From positions 1-27,668 of the IMG/VR virus record IMGVR_UViG_3300031251_000089: a DNA stretch of 27,668 nucleotides. One strand, written 5' to 3'. Source of the stretch: a virus. The position numbers and the translations under genes are program-made. The notes beneath the pieces are model-generated. The model was not told where the DNA came from and did not search any database. It worked only from the letters and a program-made list of their open reading frames with translations. The number at the start of each line of letters is the position of its first letter. The first letter of the stretch is position 1. This document shows positions 15,603 through 23,420 of the stretch, one piece after another.

Positions 15603-16812
15603 CGTCCTCTCCCTCCTCCCGTCGAACGCGTCGAGGCTCGAGCGCGCGCTGGAGATGGCGTCGAGCGAGCGCGACGCGCTCCCCATCGAGCTCATCTTCG
15701 AGGTCTGGGACCCACAGACCTGCCCGGCGCATCTGCTGCCCTATCTCGCCTGGGGCCTCGGGCTCGAAATCTGGTCGGATCAATGGAGCGAGGCGAAGCA
15801 GCGCGCGACCATCGCCAAAATCTGGAAGTTGAAGCGCGACAAGACAACTTTGCGCGGCATCGGCGGCTATCTCGACCTCGTCGACGCCGCGATCGTCAAG
15901 GCCGTCCGGCCCAGAGACAAGGTCTTCGCCGTCGACAGCTTCACCCCCGAAGAGCAGGCGGCCTATGAGGCGGCGCTGCCGCAGGTGAGAATCTTCCCGA
16001 TGGCGCAGAGCTTCCCTTGCATGCCCGGCATGGACTTCTGGGGGAAGGGCGCGCTGGGTTATGGCCTCGCCTTCACCCTGGATGATGCGGGCGAGCGTTT
16101 CGCCGAGCGCGGCGAGTTCATCGAAAACGGCGTTACGACGCGCTGTGTCGTAACGGGGGCGGGCGTGGGTGCGCTCGACCGCTCCTATCTCGTGCGGCTG
16201 GCGGGGCCCGCGCCGGGGAACGACTTCTTCGCCGATCATTCGGCGCTGGGCCAATCGACGCTCTATCCGGATGACGCGGGGGCGAAGGTCATCGCCGTCG
16301 ATCCGGACCCGGCCGCGCTGCATTTCGCCGTGCCATCGGGGCTCGCGCCGACGACGGTGCGCCCGCTGGACGAGGCGGATGTGGTCCCGGTCGGGATCTG
16401 CGAGGCCTTCGACTTTTTCGTCGTCGGGCGCGACGTGATCTATCCCGACGACGCGGCGGAGCACATCTACCAGCTGCTCCGCTTCTACGATCCTTCGGCC
16501 GTGATCTCGGCGCGCGGCTATGGCGTCTCCTTCTGGGATTGGAGCAGCTTCGGCTGCGCGCCCTTCACGAGCTGGCTCACGCTCGACGTGCGGCTCGACG
16601 GCGTCCCCTGGGGCTTCCCCGGCCCCTTGGGTCTCGGCGTCGTCTACGACCCGGACCTCACGCCGCTCTGGGACGCGCTCTGGGCCGTGCGCGTCGCGCA
16701 GGCCGCGCGCGACGACATCTTCGTCTCGACCACGACGGAACACGCAATCGAATTCGTCTCCGGCCGCGCCTTCGGGGCCTGGAGCTTCGGCGACTATGAG
16801 AGGATCGTCTGA
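15595..16812 (+). CDS. I: Tail protein I (P2 gpI-like) with long C-terminal extension
   Basis: The 405-residue protein has a P2 gpI-type first 150 residues (baseplate protein that joins wedge to fibres). The CPAHLLPYLAWGLGLEIWSDQW block near 43-64, KRATIAKIWKLKRDKTTLRGI (about 68-90) and the RIFPMAQSF region are diagnostic. P2 gpI is about 176 residues, so over 200 extra residues follow. They are rich in aromatic residues and Asp/Gly and end in GAWSFGDYERIV. The extension may be a fibre adaptor for the unusual fibre that follows. It overlaps gpJ by 8 nt (ATGAGTGA) and the next gene by 1 nt. Confidence 0.85.
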   Translation: MSDVLSLLPSNASRLERALEMASSERDALPIELIFEVWDPQTCPAHLLPYLAWGLGLEIWSDQWSEAKQRATIAKIWKLKRDKTTLRGIGGYLDLVDAAIVKAVRPRDKVFAVDSFTPEEQAAYEAALPQVRIFPMAQSFPCMPGMDFWGKGALGYGLAFTLDDAGERFAERGEFIENGVTTRCVVTGAGVGALDRSYLVRLAGPAPGNDFFADHSALGQSTLYPDDAGAKVIAVDPDPAALHFAVPSGLAPTTVRPLDEADVVPVGICEAFDFFVVGRDVIYPDDAAEHIYQLLRFYDPSAVISARGYGVSFWDWSSFGCAPFTSWLTLDVRLDGVPWGFPGPLGLGVVYDPDLTPLWDALWAVRVAQAARDDIFVSTTTEHAIEFVSGRAFGAWSFGDYERIV

Positions 16813-19091
16813 TGGAACAGAAAGTCAATTTCGCCCAGTATCAGCAAGTCCGGACCTCCGACCTCGCCAATATCCAGGACTATGCCGAGGCGAGCCTCGA
16901 CGACGTCGTCTATGACACGCTCGTCTCCGACATGCGCTTCTCCGGGCTGCTCGCCACGCAATCGGGGCCGGCGGCGATCTCCGTCGCGACGGGCCGGCTT
17001 TACGTCGGCGGCAAGGTCTATTTCATCCCCTCGACCTCCTCCTTCGACTTCACGACGCAGCTCCCCGTCGCGGCGAAGAAGATCGTGCTGCTCACGGCCT
17101 GGGGATCGGAGGCCGACACCAATGTCGAGCCGGTGAATTTCCTCAACGTCACCCAATCGACGCCGCAGGCTCCGGTCTACACGCCGCAGAATGTCGCGAC
17201 GACGCATGCGCGCGTCCTCAATCTCGGCACGGCCATCGGCGTCGAGGCGCCCTCGCCCTCCGATCCGGTCATCTCGGGCACGTTGCTCGCCATCGCGCGC
17301 GTGGTGCTTGCGCCGACGGGCGTCGTCTCGGTGACCATGCTGACCGCGAACGAGGTCCCGAACCTCGAGGATGTGGACGGGCGCGTCGGCGCGCTCGAGG
17401 CCTGGGAGGCCGTGGCGGCGCCCGAGATCGCCTCGCTCCTCGCCATCATCGCGCGCCTCTCCAACGACGCCAACAACACCGTCAATCAGGCGCTCATCGG
17501 CCGCATGCTGGCGCGCATCGCCGTGCTCGACAGCAAGAACGGCGTGCCGACCAACGCGGCCGACAGCTGGGCGGATTTCTTCCTCGATCCGACGACCTCG
17601 GAGCTCACGGACCCGCTCTCCAATTGTGCGGTCGCCGAGGGCGTGCGCTTCCCCGACGCGGGGGCGGCGGACGCCGCGATCCAGCTCTTCAACCCGCTCA
17701 ATCCGCTGGCCTCGATCGCCGGCAATGTGCTCTTCCCGGCCTACACGGAAAATCTGCGCGCGACCGTCGGCCCGCAGACGGGCAGCCAGCAGATCTCCGC
17801 CTACACCTATCAGACGACGAGCTTCGTGCAGCTCACGATGACGCGCACGCGCACGCGCTGGGGCACGCCCTTCACCGTCTGCACCAATTCGGCCTTCTGG
17901 TCCTCGGGGAGCTACGATCCGACGACGCAGATCTTCAAGCTGCCCTCGGGCGAGACCTTCTCGCTCAATCCGGCCGACGCGCAGAAGGCGCTCATCAACC
18001 ATCAGATGGTGCGGCTCACCGAATATTGGGTCGACAATTGGCAGGTGCCCTATTGGGACGTCGTCTCCTCGACGACGACGCTCTCGGGCGCCTCGGTGCA
18101 GGAGACTTTTCCGGTCGGGCAGGACATGTGGTGCTCGTCGATCGCGGCGCAGTTCACGCAGCTCGACAGCTCCGGCCCGGTCACGCTCTATCTCTGCGCC
18201 ACGACGCCGACGGGCGAGGTCGACCCAACCCAAGTGCTGGGCCAGGTCACCGTGCTCTTCGCCAATCTCACGACGCAGGGCAAGGTCAAGTTCACCTTCC
18301 CGACGCCAGTCTATCTGCAGGCGGGCAATCGCTACGGCTTCCGGCTCGTGACGGCCGCCAATCACTATGTGGCGACGGCGGCGGGAACGGCCTTCCCCAA
18401 CGGCATGTTCTTCGGGATCGTGGGCGGCGTCGCCATCCCCGATCCGACGCATCATCTCGTCTTCGATCTCTACGCCTGCAAGTTCAGCCAGTCGCTCGTC
18501 GCGATCGACCTCGTGGGCCTGCAGCTCTCGGGCGGCATTTGCGGCATCGACATTCTGGCGCGCTCGATCGCGCCCTCCTCGACGAGCCTCACCTTCGTGG
18601 TGCAGTCAGGCGGGCAATGGATCCCGCTCTCGGCGGCGACGGCCGGGCAGCTCAACTCGGGGGGCGCGCTGCCGCCGCTCCTGCCATTCCGCGCGATCTT
18701 CTCCGGCACGCCGGACATGATGCCCTGCCTCGACCTCCTGAACTCCAATGTGCACGTCAACCGGCCGGGCACGGCCTACACGAACATCTGGCCACATGGC
18801 GGCCAGGCGATCCCGGCGCCCTCGACGCAGATCCGCCAGACGATCCGCTACGAGAATTGGAACGCGGCCTATCACACGGCCTCCTGCTCGCTCCTGACCG
18901 GGACGGGCTTCTCCACGGTGACCGCGCCCTCCTCCTACAGCGACGTGAATAATCCCGACGGCTCGCTCGAGCGCACCTATGTCTGGAACCTCGGCTCGGC
19001 CATCTCGAGCTTCAAGTTCAAATCCGTGGGCGCGACCTCGACGCCGCTCATCGTGTTCCACGAGGCGTGGGTGAAGGGCTGGTCGTTGTAG
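16812..19091 (+). CDS. Large tail fibre / baseplate-attached protein, 759 residues
   Basis: It occupies the place of the P2 tail fibre gene (after gpI, translationally coupled by TGATG). The N-terminal 70 residues (QYQQVRTSDLANIQDYAEASLDDVV...GRLYVGGKVYFIPS) look like the baseplate-binding start of DUF4815-type fibre proteins. A predicted helical bundle with DGRVGALEAWEAVAAPEIASLLAIIARL (about 190-225) may form a trimer coil. The rest is beta-rich with many Thr/Ser/Tyr residues and a small-domain boundary near 400-560 (CSSIAAQFTQLDSSGPVTLYLC...AGNRYGFRLVTAA). I cannot name a catalytic function. Its stop codon TAG abuts heptamer repeat copy 5. Confidence 0.7.
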   Translation: MEQKVNFAQYQQVRTSDLANIQDYAEASLDDVVYDTLVSDMRFSGLLATQSGPAAISVATGRLYVGGKVYFIPSTSSFDFTTQLPVAAKKIVLLTAWGSEADTNVEPVNFLNVTQSTPQAPVYTPQNVATTHARVLNLGTAIGVEAPSPSDPVISGTLLAIARVVLAPTGVVSVTMLTANEVPNLEDVDGRVGALEAWEAVAAPEIASLLAIIARLSNDANNTVNQALIGRMLARIAVLDSKNGVPTNAADSWADFFLDPTTSELTDPLSNCAVAEGVRFPDAGAADAAIQLFNPLNPLASIAGNVLFPAYTENLRATVGPQTGSQQISAYTYQTTSFVQLTMTRTRTRWGTPFTVCTNSAFWSSGSYDPTTQIFKLPSGETFSLNPADAQKALINHQMVRLTEYWVDNWQVPYWDVVSSTTTLSGASVQETFPVGQDMWCSSIAAQFTQLDSSGPVTLYLCATTPTGEVDPTQVLGQVTVLFANLTTQGKVKFTFPTPVYLQAGNRYGFRLVTAANHYVATAAGTAFPNGMFFGIVGGVAIPDPTHHLVFDLYACKFSQSLVAIDLVGLQLSGGICGIDILARSIAPSSTSLTFVVQSGGQWIPLSAATAGQLNSGGALPPLLPFRAIFSGTPDMMPCLDLLNSNVHVNRPGTAYTNIWPHGGQAIPAPSTQIRQTIRYENWNAAYHTASCSLLTGTGFSTVTAPSSYSDVNNPDGSLERTYVWNLGSAISSFKFKSVGATSTPLIVFHEAWVKGWSL

Positions 19092-19137
19092 GAATAGCGA
19101 ATGGCGAGTGGCGAATGGAGCTCTGCTCGCTACTCGC
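19092..19137. repeat. Heptamer inverted repeat, copy 5
   Basis: It starts at the base after the fibre gene TAG: GAATA, then GCGAATG-GCGAGTG-GCGAATG, centre GAGCTC, then CTCGC-TACTCGC. It ends 19 nt before the AAGGAGA of the next small gene. Confidence 0.85.
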
Positions 19138-19169
19138 TATGAGCCAATCACCCATCAAGGAGAAAACCG

Positions 19170-19349
19170 ATGTCCGAAGCCAAAACCGATCCCGCCCCCA
19201 TTTCCTGGGCCGGCTATTTCGAGGTGACTCTTAATCGCGCCGCCGTCGTCGAGGGGCATGTCTACCGACCGCGCGAAAGGCATGTCGTGGACGCCGCGAC
19301 GCTGAAGGCGCTGGGCGACGCCGTCGAGACGCAGACGCCCGCCAAGTAA
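19170..19349 (+). CDS. Small hypothetical protein, 59 residues
   Basis: This short gene between two fibre genes begins MSEAKTDPAPISWAGYFEV and ends ETQTPAK. AAGGAGA lies 7 nt upstream of the ATG. The middle (YFEVTLNRAAVVEGHVYRPRERHVVDAATLKALGDAV) has one beta-hairpin-like part and one helix. It resembles small tail accessory proteins found beside fibre genes, but I assign no family. The next gene starts 12 nt downstream with its own GAGGA. Confidence 0.7.
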   Translation: MSEAKTDPAPISWAGYFEVTLNRAAVVEGHVYRPRERHVVDAATLKALGDAVETQTPAK

Positions 19350-19361
19350 CGAGGACATCTC

Positions 19362-20519
19362 ATGGCGCTTCCGCCCGACATCGATTTCGAGAAGGACCCC
19401 GCCGCCTCGCCCAGTCGCATGAACAAGGCGATGACGGCGCTCGACTGGCGCATCAAGGCGCTCGAGGTCTATCGTCCCGGCCTCGACGCGCTCTTGAACC
19501 AGCTCCAGCAGATCGGGCTCGACCGGCTCGACGCCGCGCTGCGGCCGGTCTACGACCAGCTCACGGCCTGGAGCCTCGCGGGCGTCACGGGACCCGCCGG
19601 ACCCGCCGGGCCTGCGGGCGCGGCCGGCGCCAATGGCTCCCCCGGCGCGCCTGGGTCTGTCGGGCCGGCAGGTCCAGCAGGACCGCAGGGGCCGCAAGGG
19701 ATCGTCGGCGCGTCCGGCGCGACGGGCCCGATGGGCCCCACGGGCCAGCCCGCGCGGCAGACCGTGCTCGCGGGGCCGGTCGACGGCAATGGCTTCCCGA
19801 ATTTCCTGCCGGCGACGTCAGGATCGCTCTCGCTCACGACGCAGAACATCTCGGGGTCCAATCCGCTCATCGTCTCGGCGGCGCAGGGCTTCTCCGCGCA
19901 GGGGGGCGTCGACAATGTCGTGGGGCTCGGCGCCAATGTGACCTGGTCTGGCCTGCCGGCGAACTCCACGGTCTTTCTCTTCGTCAATGCGAGCACGGGC
20001 GCGCCGGTCTGGATCGGGATCGCGCCCCTCTATCAGAACGCCGCGCCCTCCGTTTCGAACTACCAGTTCACCTTCCAGATCGCGTCGATGACCGGCTATC
20101 TCGGCAATGGGACGGCGGCCGTGGCGACGCCGCTCGTCTGCGTCGGCGAATGCGTGACGAACGCGAGCTCGGTGACCTCGACGGTCGCCTACGCCTATCG
20201 CGGCGCCTATGACTCCGGATGGACGCAGAACCTGCCGGGGACCAGCACGTCGGTCTCCTTCAACAGCAATCTCGGCGTCAAGGATGCGGTCTTCGGCTTC
20301 ATCGCCGAATGCACGACGGCGACGCAGGGCTTTTCCGTCGGCGATCAGCTCGATGTGTTTTTGAATGGCGGTTTCTATTCTGCCGGCGGCACGAGAAATC
20401 AGTCGTGGATCTCGACCTATAATTCGACGCCGACCATCTTCCCCAAGGGTGGCGGCTCCCTCGCCACGGTGACCACGACAAGCTGGAAATACAAGCTCAT
20501 CGCTAAGCGGAGGTGGTGA
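19362..20519 (+). CDS. Collagen-like tail fibre protein
   Basis: The 385-residue protein starts with a helical segment (about 15-70: [34 protein letters not shown]) that could bind the baseplate or trimerise. Then comes an uninterrupted run of about 19 Gly-X-Y triplets (residues 74-130, many GPA and GPQ), a collagen-like trimeric shaft known from many phage fibres. The C-terminal 250 residues are Ser/Thr/Asn/Gly-rich beta sequence with a closing [14 protein letters not shown]. This is the pattern of receptor-binding tips. A second fibre next to the 759-residue protein suggests more than one adhesin. GAGGA lies 7 nt upstream of the start. Confidence 0.85.
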   Translation: MALPPDIDFEKDPAASPSRMNKAMTALDWRIKALEVYRPGLDALLNQLQQIGLDRLDAALRPVYDQLTAWSLAGVTGPAGPAGPAGAAGANGSPGAPGSVGPAGPAGPQGPQGIVGASGATGPMGPTGQPARQTVLAGPVDGNGFPNFLPATSGSLSLTTQNISGSNPLIVSAAQGFSAQGGVDNVVGLGANVTWSGLPANSTVFLFVNASTGAPVWIGIAPLYQNAAPSVSNYQFTFQIASMTGYLGNGTAAVATPLVCVGECVTNASSVTSTVAYAYRGAYDSGWTQNLPGTSTSVSFNSNLGVKDAVFGFIAECTTATQGFSVGDQLDVFLNGGFYSAGGTRNQSWISTYNSTPTIFPKGGGSLATVTTTSWKYKLIAKRRW

Positions 20520-20521
20520 CC

Positions 20522-20920
20522 ATGTCGACGCTCTGGACCGATGGAAACGGCTATTTCTACTCGGGCGACAAGCGCCCCGGCGATCGCGCGGCGAGCGACG
20601 CCGAGGTCGCGGCCTGGAGCGCGGCGCATCCCTCCATGCCGGGCTCCGTCGCCGTCGTCTCGGCCGGGACGACGGCGCTCTCGGGGACCTATGCGATCGA
20701 CCCGGACACGCGCGCCGAGATGGCGGAGATCGTCACCTACATCATCCAGCACAGCGCTTTTCCCGCCGGGCTCTCGGCGCTGCCCTGGGCGGACAGCTCG
20801 GGGGCCTATCACAGCTTCGCGACGCCCGCCGCCTTCGTCGGCTTCGCCACGGCCATCGCGGATTATGTGACGGCCGTGCGGCTGGGGAGCAGTCCGGTGA
20901 CGCCGCTCAATATCGCGTGA
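20522..20920 (+). CDS. DUF4376-like protein, probable fibre accessory or chaperone
   Basis: The 132-residue protein has an N-terminal module (MSTLWTDGNGYFYSGDKRPGD, then SDAEVAAWSAAHP). Its C-terminal half (TYAIDPDTRAEMAEIVTYII... WADSSGAYHSFATPAAFVGFATAIADYVTAVR) matches the DUF4376 layout found next to phage fibre genes. GGAGGT lies 7 nt upstream of the ATG. A GTG nine bases earlier is less likely. It starts 2 nt after the collagen fibre, so it is probably coupled to it and may help fold it or attach it. Heptamer copy 6 abuts its TGA. Confidence 0.7.
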   Translation: MSTLWTDGNGYFYSGDKRPGDRAASDAEVAAWSAAHPSMPGSVAVVSAGTTALSGTYAIDPDTRAEMAEIVTYIIQHSAFPAGLSALPWADSSGAYHSFATPAAFVGFATAIADYVTAVRLGSSPVTPLNIA

Positions 20921-20972
20921 GCGAATGGCGAATAGCGAGTGGCGAGTAGAGGCCGTTCGCCATTCGCTACTC
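20921..20972. repeat. Heptamer inverted repeat, copy 6
   Basis: GCGAATG-GCGAATA-GCGAGTG-GCGAGTA begins right after the TGA stop, followed by a diverged centre and CGC-CATTCGC-TACTC. It runs straight into the palindrome at 20972-20987. Confidence 0.85.
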
Positions 20973-20987
20973 CCGACATATGTCGGG
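20972..20987. promoter_or_regulatory. Perfect 16-bp palindrome, second member of a pair
   Basis: CCCGACATATGTCGGG is self-complementary and has the same 7-bp arms as the palindrome at 8349-8368, differing only in the central two bases. It lies 75 bp upstream of the tail sheath start, at the boundary between fibre and sheath-tube blocks. It could be an operator or a hairpin. The stretch 20988-21062 shows nothing else but the sheath binding site. Confidence 0.55.
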
Positions 20988-21062
20988 GCGCTGATTTCCG
21001 GGGGGAGCCCGTAGCTTCCCCGCAATCGAAGCGCGCGTCAAGGGCGCTTGAAGGGGCCTGAA

Positions 21063-22325
21063 ATGACCGCATCGCCCAATCAATTCTTCCATGGCGCCGA
21101 GGTCGTCGACGTCGTTCAGCCGATCGACGCGCTGACGATCAACGACCAGGCGGCGATCGGCCTCATCGGCACCGCGCCGGGCGCCGACCTCTCGGTCTTC
21201 CCCTATCACACGCCGGTGCTCTTGAATTCCGCGCCGCTCAAGGCGCAGAGCCTCGGGAATACGGGCACGCTGCCGCAGGCCATCGCCGACATTTATCTGC
21301 AGACGGGCGCGCATGTCGTCGTCGTCAACGTTCCCTCGCATAGCGATCTCGGCGCGCAATTCACCGAGATCATCGGCTCGGCCGCGGCGCAGAACGGCGT
21401 GCACGCTTTTCTGCACGCGGGCGCGCTGGTCGGCGTGCGCCCCAAGACGCTCGTCGCGCCGGGCTTCACCTCGCAGCTCGTGGCGAACCCCTCGGCTCCC
21501 TCGACGCTACTCGCCAATCCGGTCGTCTCGGCGCTGATCGGCATCGCCGAGGCGCTGCGGGGCCGCGTCTATGCCTCCACGCCCTCGACCTCCGACACGG
21601 ACGCGCTGGCCTACGCCGAGATGTATTCTTCCGACCGGCTGGAGATGTTCTATCCGCAGCTCATGCAGTGGGACAGCCAGGGCTCGAACAGCTACATCCC
21701 CGTGCCCATGGAAGCCTCCATGGCCGGCCTGACCGCCTGGGTGCATTACAATCTCGGCTATTGGCAAAGCCCATCGAACAAGGTGGTGCAATGCGGCGGG
21801 CCCTCGGCCCCGGTGCAGTGGGACAACACCTATACGAGCGAGGCGAACGACCTCAACGCGGCCTTCATCACGACGCTCATCAACATGGGGGCGGAGCTCG
21901 GCGCGGGGCTCCCGACCGGCTGGCGGCGCTGGGGAAACCGCGCCGCCGACGGCACTTTCGAGAGCGTGCGCACCACGCGCGACGCGATCGACGAGGCGCT
22001 CATCGCCTATTCGCTCAAATGGCTGGACGTGACGCCGTCGCCCCAGATCCTCAACGACATGTGCTACTCGATCACTCTGTTCTTCCGGCAGCTGCAATCG
22101 GACGGCGCGATCCTCGGCGGCCGCATCTGGATGGCCCCGGAGGATAACGTCTACACGGACATGGCGAACGGCGTTTACCGCTTCCGCATCGATCCGACGC
22201 CGGCCGCGCCCATGGAGCATGTGACCTATCTGGCGCAGCTCAACGACAATTATTACGCCAATCTCGTCGACACTTTCGGGGCGCTGATCGCCAGCAATTC
22301 CTCGTCCTCGGCGTTCGGAGGCTAG
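21063..22325 (+). CDS. FI: Contractile tail sheath protein (P2 FI-like)
   Basis: The 420-residue protein (P2 FI is 396) forms the contractile sheath. It opens with FFHGAEVVDVVQPIDALTINDQAAIGLIGTAPGAD, the usual sheath start, and has LPQAIADIYLQTGAHVVVVNVP near 78-99. Further family blocks are APGFTSQ, VSALIGIAEALRGRVYAS, NPGLYW-equivalent AWVHYNLGYWQSPSNK, and a C-terminal RTTRDAIDEALIAYSLKWLD. The C-terminal sheath domain ends in RFRIDPTPAAPMEHVTYLAQLND. A TTG at 21048 adds five residues, but the ATG at 21063 has AAGGGG at good spacing. With the tube gene 3 nt downstream it proves a myovirus-type tail. Confidence 0.93.
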   Translation: MTASPNQFFHGAEVVDVVQPIDALTINDQAAIGLIGTAPGADLSVFPYHTPVLLNSAPLKAQSLGNTGTLPQAIADIYLQTGAHVVVVNVPSHSDLGAQFTEIIGSAAAQNGVHAFLHAGALVGVRPKTLVAPGFTSQLVANPSAPSTLLANPVVSALIGIAEALRGRVYASTPSTSDTDALAYAEMYSSDRLEMFYPQLMQWDSQGSNSYIPVPMEASMAGLTAWVHYNLGYWQSPSNKVVQCGGPSAPVQWDNTYTSEANDLNAAFITTLINMGAELGAGLPTGWRRWGNRAADGTFESVRTTRDAIDEALIAYSLKWLDVTPSPQILNDMCYSITLFFRQLQSDGAILGGRIWMAPEDNVYTDMANGVYRFRIDPTPAAPMEHVTYLAQLNDNYYANLVDTFGALIASNSSSSAFGG

Positions 22326-22328
22326 ACC

Positions 22329-22838
22329 ATGGGCGCCTTCTCCCTCGATTTCATCCCGCAGCAGTTCTCGACGACGCTGAACGGCTATCAGGTCGCGGGC
22401 TCCTGCGACCGCATCAACATGCCGCGCATCGACTTCGACACGGTCTCGCACCGCGGCGGCGGCATGATCGGCCCGCGCGAGATGCGGCTCGGGATCAAGC
22501 TCATCGAGTGGTCTGTCTCCTTCATCTCCTTCGACCCGCAGATCCTCGGGCTCGGCGCGGCGAAGAACGCGGTCTTCTCGGCCTCGGGCTACATGGACGG
22601 CGACGCCAATGCGACGCACACCTGGAGCCTGCAGACGATCGGCAGCCCCAAGAAATTCGACCCGGGCCGCTTCGAGCCGGGACGCAAGATCGAGCTCAAT
22701 CTCGACATCACCTGCGTCGCGGCGCTGCTCAAGATCGATAGTTCCATCGTCTACGACATCGACGTGCTGAACGGCGTCTTCGCCTTCAACGGCGTCGACG
22801 GCTATCCGGCGATCAAGACGGCGCTCGGCCTCGCCTGA
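22329..22838 (+). CDS. FII: Tail tube protein (P2 FII-like)
   Basis: The 169-residue protein (P2 FII is 172) polymerises into the inner tail tube. Family marks are the opening VNxFxxG-like NGYQVAGSCDRINMPRIDFDTVSHRGGGMIG, then MRLGIKLIEWSVSFISFDPQI (about 56-76). FDPGRFEPGRKIELNLDITC and the closing YDIDVLNGVFAFNGVDGYPAIKTALGL complete it. Its GGAGG binding site lies in the last codons of the sheath gene. The 55 bases that follow contain only the AGGAGA of the chaperone gene. Confidence 0.92.
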   Translation: MGAFSLDFIPQQFSTTLNGYQVAGSCDRINMPRIDFDTVSHRGGGMIGPREMRLGIKLIEWSVSFISFDPQILGLGAAKNAVFSASGYMDGDANATHTWSLQTIGSPKKFDPGRFEPGRKIELNLDITCVAALLKIDSSIVYDIDVLNGVFAFNGVDGYPAIKTALGLA

Positions 22839-22893
22839 CCCCACACGAAAAACCTCGCACGACCTTCCCCTTTTTCAGAAACAGGAGACCGCC

Positions 22894-23268
22894 ATGGCTC
22901 TGTCCCCCGATCTTCAGCCCGCCACCGCCACGTCTGCGGCTCCCGCCGATGCGCCGCTCGAAGCGGCTCCGGCCGCCGCCGCCGCCGCCGCGCCGGAGAC
23001 GCCGGCCCCTGTCAACTTCGACACGGGTGGCTCCTGGCCGGTCGAGGCCGTGACGCTCGACCATCCCTTCATTTTCGCGGGCGCGACCTATGCGGGCTAC
23101 AGCTTCCGCACGCCCTCGGGCGCCGAGATGACGGCGTTCATGGGCGGGGGCCTCACCACGGTCGATTTCGCTGGGATGCTCTCCGGGCTCTCGGCCAGTG
23201 TGATGGCGAAGATGCATGGCGCGGATTTTCGCGTGCTCGTCGGCAAGGTCGGCGCTTTTTTGCGCTGA
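22894..23268 (+). CDS. E: Tail assembly chaperone gpE (short form)
   Basis: The 124-residue protein (P2 gpE is 91) binds the tape measure during tail assembly. The first 45 residues are an Ala/Pro-rich tail (APAAAAAAAPETPAP), which makes it longer than usual. The chaperone domain runs from about 50: VEAVTLDHPFIFAGATYAGYSFRTPSGAEMTAFMGG, then a helix SASVMAKMHGADFRVLVGKVGAFLR. AGGAG precedes the ATG. The last codons carry the slippery sequence for a -1 shift. Confidence 0.85.
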   Translation: MALSPDLQPATATSAAPADAPLEAAPAAAAAAAPETPAPVNFDTGGSWPVEAVTLDHPFIFAGATYAGYSFRTPSGAEMTAFMGGGLTTVDFAGMLSGLSASVMAKMHGADFRVLVGKVGAFLR

Positions 23269-23420
23269 GCCCGAAGAACCTCCCCGAGGTTCTCGACGAC
23301 ATCGGGCTCGCCTTCCCCTATGCGCGGCGCGACGTCGCCGCGCTCCCGCTCAACGCCATTCTGCGGCTGCACCGCCGGGCCATCGACCATCTCGCCGCGC
23401 TCTATAGGAGACCCGCATGA
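22894..23420 (+). CDS. E': gpE-E' fusion by programmed -1 frameshift
   Basis: Reading gcT TTT TTG in the gpE frame and slipping back one base at 23256-23262 continues translation from GCG (23262) for 52 codons to the TGA at 23418-23420. This gives a fusion of about 175 residues. The extension (ALSPKNLPEVLDDIGLAFPY..., ending LHRRAIDHLAALYRRPA) is compact and has no stop until it overlaps the tape measure start. P2 makes its gpE+E' by a -1 shift on the same T TTT TTG heptamer, and the P2 fusion has a similar role. No ATG explains this frame on its own. Confidence 0.8.
23256..23262 (+). promoter_or_regulatory. -1 frameshift slippery site T TTT TTG
   Basis: The heptamer TTTTTTG stands in the correct register (gcT TTT TTG) near the end of gpE, six bases before the zero-frame stop region. 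It is identical to the functional P2 gpE/E' slip site and lies between the same genes. Confidence 0.85.

Noticed and set aside
16794-18455. Long antisense open frame, 553 codons, opposite the tail protein I end and the 759-residue fibre
   Set aside because: Arg/Asp/Glu/Gly-rich composition typical of the reverse strand of GC-rich genes. No ribosome binding site and no domain recognised.
1439-20972. Heptamer repeats as a CRISPR-like or tandem array
   Set aside because: Copies are single, far apart, head-to-head and without spacer-repeat periodicity.
21507-22844. Antisense open frame of 445 codons opposite sheath and tube genes
   Set aside because: The plus-strand proteins are certain family matches. 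The antisense product is Arg/Ala/Asp/Gly-rich with no domain.
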